This document shows positions 6,684-12,712 of a stretch of 12,712 bases of DNA, piece after piece. The translations under genes and the position numbers were made by a program. The notes beneath the pieces were generated by a model that was given only the letters and a program-made list of their open reading frames with translations, ran no database searches and was not told the DNA's origin. Each line of letters starts with the position of its first letter. Position 1 is the first letter of the stretch. Origin of the DNA: Clostridiales bacterium (GTDB lineage: Bacteria; Bacillota; Clostridia; Lachnospirales; Lachnospiraceae); contig DYCJ01000040.1 in NCBI GenBank assembly GCA_019418195.1, positions 1 through 12,712 on the forward strand, in the 5' to 3' direction.

Positions 6684-9600
6684 ATGCCAAATAACAATGA
6701 ACAACAATATCAACCGTTAACATTTGATGCGATCAAGATCGGGCTGGCTTCACCGGAAAAGATCCTTGAGTGGTCCAGAGGCGAGGTCACAAAACCGGAG
6801 ACGATCAACTACAGGACATTAAAGCCTGAGAAGGACGGCCTGTTCTGTGAGAGGATCTTCGGACCGAGCAAGGACTGGGAGTGTCACTGCGGTAAGTATA
6901 AGAAAATCCGTTACAAGGGCGTTGTGTGCGACCGTTGCGGAGTTGAGGTCACAAAGTCAAGCGTGCGCCGTGAGCGTATGGGACATATAGCTCTTGCGGC
7001 TCCTGTATCCCATATCTGGTATTTTAAGGGCATCCCGAGCCGTATGGGACTGATCCTCGACATTTCCCCGAGGACGCTGGAGAGAGTTCTCTACTTTGCA
7101 TCCTATATTGTGCTGGATAAAGGAGAGACGGATCTGCAGAATAAACAGATCCTCTCTGAGGCAGAATATCAGGAGCAGAGAGAAAAATGGGGGAGCGGCG
7201 CATTCCGTGTAGGAATGGGTGCTGAGGCCATCAAAGAGCTCCTTGAGGCGATCGATCTGGAGAAGGAGTGCGAAGAACTTCAGAAATCCCTGGAAAATGC
7301 AACAGGACAGAAACGTGCCAGGATCGTGAAGAGACTGGAGGTTGTCGAGGCGTTCCTTGAGTCAGGAAACCGTCCGGAGTGGATGATCCTGACAGCGATT
7401 CCGGTCATTCCGCCGGATCTGCGCCCGATGGTGCAGCTGGACGGAGGACGTTTTGCAACATCTGATTTAAATGACCTTTACAGAAGAATTATTAACAGAA
7501 ATAACCGTCTGAAAAGACTGCTGGAGCTCGGTGCGCCGGATATTATCGTGCGAAACGAGAAACGTATGCTCCAGGAGGCGGTAGACGCACTGATCGACAA
7601 CGGCCGCCGCGGCCGCCCGGTCACAGGTCCTGGAAACAGAGCCCTGAAGTCTCTGTCCGATATGCTGAAAGGTAAATCCGGACGTTTCCGTCAGAACCTG
7701 CTCGGAAAACGTGTTGACTATTCCGGACGTTCCGTTATCGTCGTAGGACCGGAACTGAAGATCTACCAGTGCGGTCTCCCGAAAGAGATGGCGATCGAAC
7801 TGTTTAAACCGTTTGTTATGAAAGAGCTTGTTGCAAACGGAACAGCACACAATATAAAGAATGCAAAGAAGATGGTTGAGAGACTCCAGCCGGAGGTGTG
7901 GGATGTGCTCGAGGAAGTGATCAAAGAGCATCCGGTTATGCTGAACCGTGCCCCCACGCTTCACAGACTTGGTATCCAGGCGTTTGAGCCGATCCTTGTA
8001 GAAGGTAAGGCGATCAAGCTTCATCCGCTCGTTTGTACCGCTTACAATGCGGACTTCGACGGAGACCAGATGGCTGTCCATGTACCGCTGTCTCAGGAAG
8101 CACAGGCGGAGTGCCGTTTCCTGCTCCTGTCTCCGAACAACCTGCTGAAACCGTCAGACGGTGGTCCGGTAGCCGTTCCGTCACAGGATATGGTCCTTGG
8201 TATATACTATCTGACACAGGAACGCCCGGGAGCGAAGGGAGAAGAAATGTTTTTCCGCAGCGTGAGCGAGGCAATCCTTGCTTATGAAAACGGCTATATT
8301 ACCCTGCATTCCAAGATTAAAGTCCGTGTATCAAAGACAATGCCGGACGGAACTGTGAAGACAGGAACGATCGACGCAACGCTGGGACGCCTGCTCTTCA
8401 ATGAAATCATTCCGCAGGATCTCGGATTTGTCGACAGAGAGGTTCCGGGCAATGAGCTGAAGATGGAGATTGATTTCCATGTAGGCAAGAAACAGTTAAA
8501 ACAGATCCTCGAGAAAGTTATCAACACACACGGCGCTACACAGACAGCGGAAGTACTCGATGATGTAAAATCTATCGGATACAAATACTCTACAAGAGCT
8601 GCTATGACCGTATCTATTTCGGATATGACAGTGCCGCCGCAGAAACCTCAGATGATCGAGGAAGCACAGAATACAGTGGACAGGATCACAAAGAACTACA
8701 AGCGTGGTCTTATCACAGAGGAAGAGCGCTACAAAGAAGTCGTAGAGACATGGAAAGCAACTGATGACAAGCTGACAGACGCCCTGCTTTCCGGTCTTGA
8801 TAAATATAACAACATCTTTATGATGGCAGATTCCGGAGCCCGTGGTTCCGATAAGCAGATCAAACAGCTTGCCGGTATGCGTGGTCTTATGGCCGACACG
8901 ACTGGACGTACGATCGAGCTGCCGATCAAGTCCAACTTCCGTGAAGGTCTGGACGTACTGGAATACTTCATGTCCGCCCACGGAGCGCGTAAAGGTCTGT
9001 CCGATACGGCTCTGCGTACGGCCGATTCCGGTTACCTGACAAGACGTCTGGTAGACGTATCCCAGCAGCTGATCATCCATGATACGGACTGTGTGGGACC
9101 GGATGAGGAGATTCCGGGAATGTATGTACACGCATTCACAGACGGAAACGAAGAGATTGAGAGCCTGCAGGATCGTATCACAGGACGCTTCTCCTGCGAG
9201 GACATTAAAGATAAAGACGGAAATGTGCTCGTGAAGAAGAACCATATGATCACACCGCGCCGTGCAGAGCGTGTGATCAAGAAAGGTGTGGATGAGAGCG
9301 GAGAACCGATCAGCAAGGTCAAGATCCGTACGATCCTTACCTGCCGCTGTAAGGACGGCGTATGTGCGAAGTGTTATGGCGCCAACATGGCAACAGGCGA
9401 AGTCGTACAGGTCGGAGAGGCTGTCGGTATCGTGGCTGCACAGTCGATCGGTGAGCCGGGTACACAGCTTACCATGCGTACGTTCCATACCGGTGGAGTT
9501 GCCGGAGATGATATCACACAGGGTCTTCCCCGTGTCGAGGAGCTTTTCGAGGCAAGAAAGCCGAAGGGACTTGCGATCATCACAGAGTTTGCCGGAAAGG

Positions 9601-10436
9601 CGACGATCAGTGATACAAAGAAGAAACGCGAAGTCATCGTCACAAACGACGAGACAGGCGAATCGAAAGCTTATCTCATTCCGTACGGATCACGTATCAA
9701 GATTCAGGACGGTGCAGTTCTTGAAGCAGGAGATGAGCTTACAGAAGGTAGTGTAAATCCGCATGATATCCTGAAGATCAAAGGCCTTCGTGCTGCTCAG
9801 GATTACATGCTCCGTGAGGTGCAGCGTGTATACCGTCTGCAGGGTGTTGATATCAACGATAAGCATATCGAAGTTATCGTGCGCCAGATGCTGAAGAAGG
9901 TCCGTGTGGAGGAGAAGGGAGATTCCGAATTCCTTCCGGGCACGATGGTTGATGTTCTTGAGTTCGAGGATGTGAATAAGCAGCTCGAAGCAGAAGGTAA
10001 AGAGCCGGCAGCGGGCGAGCAGATCATGCTCGGTATCACGAAGGCATCCCTTGCAACAGATTCCTTCCTGTCTGCCGCATCCTTCCAGGAGACAACGAAG
10101 GTACTGACAGAGGCAGCTATCAAGGGTAAGGTTGACCATCTGAAAGGCCTGAAGGAAAATGTTATCATCGGTAAACATATCCCGGCAGGTACGGGTATGA
10201 AGAAGTACCGTGACGTATCTCTGAATACAGACGTCCACATGGAACAGGAACTGAACCTGGATGATGAGCTGGTGCTTGACCTTGGCGATACTCCCGGGGA
10301 AGACACAGCAGCTGATATGAATACGGAAGCTGTCACAGGCGATGCGAATGTCGGGACTGTAACAGCGGAAGAAGAGTCATTGGAAACTGATGTACCTGAG
10401 ATGTCAGGAGAAGAAAACGAGGGTACAGAAGAATAG
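6684..10436 (+). CDS. rpoC: DNA-directed RNA polymerase subunit beta'
   Basis: RpoC is the catalytic beta' subunit of RNA polymerase. Numbered from the preferred start (1250 aa), the N-terminal clamp zinc site is C67, C69, C82 and C85 (CHCGKYKK...CDRCG). The rudder/lid region follows, then NADFDGDQ at 455-462, whose D457, D459 and D461 bind the catalytic magnesium. The second zinc site is C803, C887, C894 and C897. The bridge helix ([20 protein letters not shown]) and the trigger-loop segment ([17 protein letters not shown]) are intact. Residues past about 1200 form an acidic tail rich in Glu, Asp and Thr with no clear fold. An alternative start at 6666 would add MGGAIS. It is translated from the rpoB mRNA, 17 nt after the rpoB stop, and transcription ends at the strong terminator beyond it. 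No rpsL/rpsG genes follow, unlike in many Firmicutes. Confidence 0.98.
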   Translation: MPNNNEQQYQPLTFDAIKIGLASPEKILEWSRGEVTKPETINYRTLKPEKDGLFCERIFGPSKDWECHCGKYKKIRYKGVVCDRCGVEVTKSSVRRERMGHIALAAPVSHIWYFKGIPSRMGLILDISPRTLERVLYFASYIVLDKGETDLQNKQILSEAEYQEQREKWGSGAFRVGMGAEAIKELLEAIDLEKECEELQKSLENATGQKRARIVKRLEVVEAFLESGNRPEWMILTAIPVIPPDLRPMVQLDGGRFATSDLNDLYRRIINRNNRLKRLLELGAPDIIVRNEKRMLQEAVDALIDNGRRGRPVTGPGNRALKSLSDMLKGKSGRFRQNLLGKRVDYSGRSVIVVGPELKIYQCGLPKEMAIELFKPFVMKELVANGTAHNIKNAKKMVERLQPEVWDVLEEVIKEHPVMLNRAPTLHRLGIQAFEPILVEGKAIKLHPLVCTAYNADFDGDQMAVHVPLSQEAQAECRFLLLSPNNLLKPSDGGPVAVPSQDMVLGIYYLTQERPGAKGEEMFFRSVSEAILAYENGYITLHSKIKVRVSKTMPDGTVKTGTIDATLGRLLFNEIIPQDLGFVDREVPGNELKMEIDFHVGKKQLKQILEKVINTHGATQTAEVLDDVKSIGYKYSTRAAMTVSISDMTVPPQKPQMIEEAQNTVDRITKNYKRGLITEEERYKEVVETWKATDDKLTDALLSGLDKYNNIFMMADSGARGSDKQIKQLAGMRGLMADTTGRTIELPIKSNFREGLDVLEYFMSAHGARKGLSDTALRTADSGYLTRRLVDVSQQLIIHDTDCVGPDEEIPGMYVHAFTDGNEEIESLQDRITGRFSCEDIKDKDGNVLVKKNHMITPRRAERVIKKGVDESGEPISKVKIRTILTCRCKDGVCAKCYGANMATGEVVQVGEAVGIVAAQSIGEPGTQLTMRTFHTGGVAGDDITQGLPRVEELFEARKPKGLAIITEFAGKATISDTKKKREVIVTNDETGESKAYLIPYGSRIKIQDGAVLEAGDELTEGSVNPHDILKIKGLRAAQDYMLREVQRVYRLQGVDINDKHIEVIVRQMLKKVRVEEKGDSEFLPGTMVDVLEFEDVNKQLEAEGKEPAAGEQIMLGITKASLATDSFLSAASFQETTKVLTEAAIKGKVDHLKGLKENVIIGKHIPAGTGMKKYRDVSLNTDVHMEQELNLDDELVLDLGDTPGEDTAADMNTEAVTGDANVGTVTAEEESLETDVPEMSGEENEGTEE

Positions 10437-10458
10437 ACAAGCAGGATGAATAATAAAG

Positions 10459-10527
10459 AAGGCATCCGCATGGAAAATGGTTTGATACCAGATAGTCCGG
10501 CGGATGCCTTTGTTATATTTATTTTTT
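10459..10527. terminator. Bidirectional intrinsic terminator between rpoC and kdpE
   Basis: AAGGCATCCGC (10459-10469) pairs with GCGGATGCCTT (10500-10510), an 11-bp perfect stem. The 30-nt loop contains an inner TGGT/ACCA hairpin (10478-10490). On the plus strand it is followed by a T-rich run (10509-10527). On the minus strand the flank 10451-10460 gives TTCTTTATTA. It can therefore end both rpoC and the convergent kdpE transcript, and the T-run overlaps the kdpE stop codon. Confidence 0.9.
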
Positions 10528-11233
10528 ATTCTTCTTCATCTTCAGCCATGCGGTAACCGACTCCGACTTCCGTGAAGATGTATTTTGGCTGGGCGGGATC
10601 ATCTTCAATTTTGCGTCTTATGTTTGCCATATTAACACGAAGGATTTTATTGTCTCCGTCAGTGTAAGGGCCCCAGACGTTTGAGAGGATGGACGAGTAT
10701 GTGATCACCTTGCCTGAATTCTGTGCAAGATAGGCAACGATCTTGTATTCGATAGGGGTCAGGTGTATCTCTTCATTATCTACCCGCAGCAGACGTTTTG
10801 AAAAATCAAGTGTCATGGCGCCGTGTTTGTAGGGGCGGATATACAAAGGGCTGTCGGTCCGAAGACGGTTGCTGTGCCGCAGGGAAGCGCGAATGCGGGC
10901 AAGAAGCTCGGAGGTACCAAATGGCTTGGTGATATAATCGTCCGCGCCCAGGTCAAGAGCGATGACTTTTTCCCGCTCGGCAGTGCGCGCAGAGATAACA
11001 ATGATGGGAATGCTGCTCCATGTCCGGACTTCGCGGATAAGGTCGTCGCCATTCATGTCAGGAAGACCGAGGTCGAGAAGGATGATATCGGGGCACTGGG
11101 AACGGATTACTTCCAGTCCTAAAGTACCGGTATCCGCATAAAGGACACGGTAGTCATGGCGCTTGAGCACCTTCCCCATAAAAGTCTGTATATTTTTTTC
11201 ATCTTCGATGATCAGGACAGAACATTTAGGCAT
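10526..11233 (-). CDS. kdpE: KdpE-like two-component response regulator (OmpR/PhoB type)
   Basis: This is a DNA-binding response regulator, the partner of the kinase encoded just upstream. The 235-aa protein starts at MPKCSVLII. The receiver domain (about 4-118) has the acidic pair E10/D11, phosphoacceptor D54 in LLDLGLPDMNG, S81 and K103. The C-terminal winged helix (about 135-232) has the KdpE-like HLTPIEYKIVAYL and VNMANIRRKIEDDP segments and ends GVGYRM. Similarity to KdpE is strong by eye (WGP, DPAQPKYIFTEVGVGYR). The start is fixed by AGGAGGA at 11242-11248, 8 nt upstream; a longer frame back to 11440 is out of frame with kdpD and would run over it. Its start overlaps the kdpD stop by 8 bp, so the two are translationally coupled. 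The classical target is the kdpFABC potassium pump operon, but none is visible here, so targets are unknown. Confidence 0.9.
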   Translation of the reverse strand: MPKCSVLIIEDEKNIQTFMGKVLKRHDYRVLYADTGTLGLEVIRSQCPDIILLDLGLPDMNGDDLIREVRTWSSIPIIVISARTAEREKVIALDLGADDYITKPFGTSELLARIRASLRHSNRLRTDSPLYIRPYKHGAMTLDFSKRLLRVDNEEIHLTPIEYKIVAYLAQNSGKVITYSSILSNVWGPYTDGDNKILRVNMANIRRKIEDDPAQPKYIFTEVGVGYRMAEDEEE

Positions 11234-12305
11234 TGTCGTGATCCTCCTTTTCTTTTGGAAGAGTGAAAGTAAATTCAGCGCCGCGGGAAAGATTTGATGC
11301 TGTGATCTTTCCGTCATGCGCCTGAATGATCGTCTTGCATATAGACAATCCGATTCCGATTCCTTTGTGGCCGTCAGCGCTTTCCGACATAGTCTGCTGG
11401 CCTTCAAAAATATACGGGAGTTGTTTCTCGCTGATACCACGCCCGTAATCCCGTACTGTAAAAGAGATGTGGTCCGGCGTTTCTGATATGATCAGATCGA
11501 TCGGTTCAGAGCTTCCGGAATGGACACAGGCGTTTTCCATCAGATTGATCAGCACCTGCTCAATGAGTGTCGGATCCATGGAAAGCATAAGAAAGTCATT
11601 TGGCATATTTACTCTTATTTTAATATCGGGCAGTCTCTTGCGGAGCCGGAGTATTGCTTCTGAAACAACTTCCTCTACGACTTCGGGCGTCTTTTTGACC
11701 TTATCTGCATCATTAGCTTTGATGCGGGTGACCGTGAGCAGGTTCTCCACCATATTAAGGAGCCATTGGGAGTCCTCTTTTATATTTGTCACAAGCTCTG
11801 TCCGATCCTCTTCTGAAAGTTCAGGATAGTTTTCCAGATAAGATGACGAAGAGCCGATAATGCCGGTAAGAGGTGTCCTCAGATCGTGTGAAACGGCTCT
11901 GAGGAGATTGGCACGAAGTTTTTCTTTGTCTGCCTCGGCAAGCTCCTTTTCGCGCTCGGCTATCGCCTGTCTCTGACGTTTCAGCGCTGTAGTTGTTGTG
12001 CTGGTGATCAGCGAGATCGCAAGCATACCTATAAAGGTGACCGGATATCCGCTCAAAGAGAAGTTGATCCTGAAATACGGATAAGAAAAGAAATAATTTA
12101 CAGCGATCACACAGAACAGCGAAGCGATGATCCCGAACAGATATCCTGAAGTATAGAGTGCGGTCAGGATCAGCGCAAGCGTATATACGATAGCGATGTT
12201 TGCCACATTTTTATTGCCGAGATAAAAGAAACAGAAAGATATACCAGTTGCAGCCGCCATCATCAGTATAGTAAATGCAATTTCGGATATAAGTTTTTTG
12301 TTCAT
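11226..12305 (-). CDS. kdpD: Short KdpD-like sensor histidine kinase (DUF4118 membrane domain)
   Basis: A membrane histidine kinase of 359 aa that would phosphorylate the adjacent KdpE-like regulator. It matches the C-terminal part of KdpD: four hydrophobic membrane segments (about 7-29, 34-55, 57-75, 87-104; DUF4118 type), a charged helical linker (about 108-135), the HisKA box RAVSHDLRTPL with H140, an N-box INLMENA with N258, the DYGRG ATP-lid motif (D286-G290), and KGIGIGLS (G315-G319). It lacks the N-terminal KdpD sensor and USP-like domains and the GAF domain of the roughly 900-aa E. coli protein, so its input signal is probably sensed through the membrane region. It is a minus-strand gene between prs and kdpE. 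No good Shine-Dalgarno sequence precedes the ATG, and an in-frame stop about 24 nt upstream rules out a much longer product. The symbol is by similarity; the role in potassium response is inferred. Confidence 0.85.
   Translation of the reverse strand: MNKKLISEIAFTILMMAAATGISFCFFYLGNKNVANIAIVYTLALILTALYTSGYLFGIIASLFCVIAVNYFFSYPYFRINFSLSGYPVTFIGMLAISLITSTTTTALKRQRQAIAEREKELAEADKEKLRANLLRAVSHDLRTPLTGIIGSSSSYLENYPELSEEDRTELVTNIKEDSQWLLNMVENLLTVTRIKANDADKVKKTPEVVEEVVSEAILRLRKRLPDIKIRVNMPNDFLMLSMDPTLIEQVLINLMENACVHSGSSEPIDLIISETPDHISFTVRDYGRGISEKQLPYIFEGQQTMSESADGHKGIGIGLSICKTIIQAHDGKITASNLSRGAEFTFTLPKEKEDHDNA
11242..11248 (-). promoter_or_regulatory. Ribosome binding site of kdpE inside the 3' end of kdpD
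   Basis: Read on the minus strand, AGGAGGA lies 8 nt before the kdpE ATG (11233-11231) and within the last codons of kdpD. This fixes the kdpE start and supports coupled translation of the two genes. Confidence 0.85.
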
Positions 12306-12322
12306 AGGTATATGACAGCAGA

Positions 12323-12343
12323 GCGCGCTTTATGTGAGCGCGC
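12323..12343 (-). other. GC-rich hairpin between prs and kdpD
   Basis: GCGCGCT (12323-12329) pairs with AGCGCGC (12337-12343), a perfect 7-bp stem with a 7-nt loop, about 18 nt before the kdpD start on the minus strand. No T-run follows in the minus direction (TCTGCTGTC), so it is not a normal terminator. It could slow readthrough from prs, or affect kdpD translation. No clear promoter is seen in this 71-bp gap. Confidence 0.5.
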
Positions 12344-12376
12344 CCGGGATAAATGAGATACAGGGATATGCCAATA

Positions 12377-12712
12377 TTAAATCGGCTCTCCGTTTTTATA
12401 TTTGCGAAGGACGTTCTGGATCCTTTCGTTCGGGCTCAGGATGGAGCTGATCGAACCGTCGTGATTCAGAGTGTCAATGATAAGAGCGATATACTTGCTC
12501 ATATCACAGTTGATATAATAAGGTTTGGAGAGCAGCTCCGGTGTCTGATAGATCAGATTGGTCGTCAGGATACCGGAGATGATCCCTTCCTCATAAGCTT
12601 TATCAAATTTTTCCATGCCGTTTGTAAACAGACCGAATGTGGCAGCGGCGAAGATACGGTTCGCTTTTCTTCGTTTCAGCTCTGTGGCAACATCAATAAT
12701 GCTGTCTCCGGA
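12377..12712 (-). CDS. prs: Ribose-phosphate pyrophosphokinase (PRPP synthetase), C-terminal part
   Basis: PRPP synthetase makes 5-phosphoribosyl diphosphate from ribose 5-phosphate and ATP, for nucleotide, His and Trp synthesis. Only the last 111 residues are in the window; the frame is open to the right edge, so the N-terminus is beyond it. The ATG at 12616 is internal. The visible part starts SGDSIIDVATELKRRKA, at the place of the ribose-phosphate-binding loop, followed by RIFAAATFGLFTNG, equivalent to FAYATHPIFS in E. coli Prs, and a C-terminal GSISSILSPNERI segment like ESISAMF. The loop reads SGDS in place of the usual TGGT or TAGT, which suggests the divergent, longer Prs form found in some Clostridia. 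It ends KNGEPI. kdpD follows 71 bp downstream on the same strand. Confidence 0.85.
   Translation of the reverse strand, partial: SGDSIIDVATELKRRKANRIFAAATFGLFTNGMEKFDKAYEEGIISGILTTNLIYQTPELLSKPYYINCDMSKYIALIIDTLNHDGSISSILSPNERIQNVLRKYKNGEPI

Noticed and set aside
7467..8081. 204-codon open frame antisense to rpoC
   Set aside because: Same reasoning: the opposite strand encodes the invariant NADFDGD region of beta'.
8496..9488. 330-codon open frame antisense to rpoC
   Set aside because: It lies wholly inside conserved rpoC, has no ribosome binding site, and its Cys/His-rich composition is typical of an antisense shadow.
9803..10471. 222-codon Ser-rich open frame antisense to the rpoC 3' end
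   Set aside because: The Ser/Thr richness comes from reading the acidic tail codons backwards; it also crosses the terminator arm.
11234..11440. N-terminal extension of kdpE back to 11440
   Set aside because: It overlaps the kdpD kinase domain in another frame; the receiver domain begins at the ATG at 11233, which has a strong ribosome binding site.
1..12712. CRISPR array, tRNA or rRNA genes, insertion sequence ends, attachment sites
   Set aside because: No regularly spaced repeats, cloverleaf sequence, transposase frame or terminal inverted repeats were found; even the jetD-rplJ junction shows no visible att-like duplication within the window.

Overview
The window looks like chromosome of a low-to-mid G+C Firmicute, most likely a member of the Lachnospiraceae (Clostridia). 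This rests on gene sequence style: the RpoB/RpoC sequences, the Ala/Glu tail on L10, the clostridial-type PRPP synthetase end, strong AGGAGG ribosome binding sites, and TTGACA/TATAAT-like promoters. Family-level placement is inference from recognition, not a database search.

Layout, left to right. Positions 12-1196 (+) hold jetD, the nuclease subunit of a Wadjet anti-plasmid system; its SMC-like partners (jetA, jetB, jetC) would lie just off the left edge. Positions 1239-1437 hold a strong promoter and a ribosomal protein L10 leader with an intrinsic terminator (attenuator). They are followed by rplJ (1438-2013) and rplL (2119-2496). A 306-bp gap (2497-2802) carries small hairpins, a weak terminator candidate, a second strong promoter and a structured rpoB 5' UTR. 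Then come rpoB (2803-6666) and rpoC (6684-10436), the two largest RNA polymerase subunits. A long bidirectional terminator (10459-10527) separates them from convergent minus-strand genes: kdpE (10526-11233) and a short kdpD-like sensor kinase (11226-12305), which overlap by 8 bp. The window ends inside prs (12377-12712, minus strand, N-terminus beyond the right edge).

How it works together. rplJ-rplL encode the L10(L12)n ribosomal stalk. L10 is expected to control its own operon through the leader, which ends in a complete terminator before the rplJ ribosome binding site. RNA polymerase beta and beta' are made from the same cluster but have their own promoter, so their dose can be set apart from the ribosomal stalk. 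KdpD/KdpE form a two-component system whose classical role is sensing potassium/osmotic state; the kinase here is the short form with no N-terminal KdpD/USP sensor region, and no kdpFABC pump genes are visible.

The most notable point is genomic context. A plasmid-defence gene sits immediately upstream of the rplJL-rpoBC core cluster, in the place where rplK-rplA normally sit, with no recognisable terminator in between. The rest is mostly conserved housekeeping sequence, and I found no convincing entirely new system inside the window. The part of greatest defence interest is the jet locus, which continues to the left of it.
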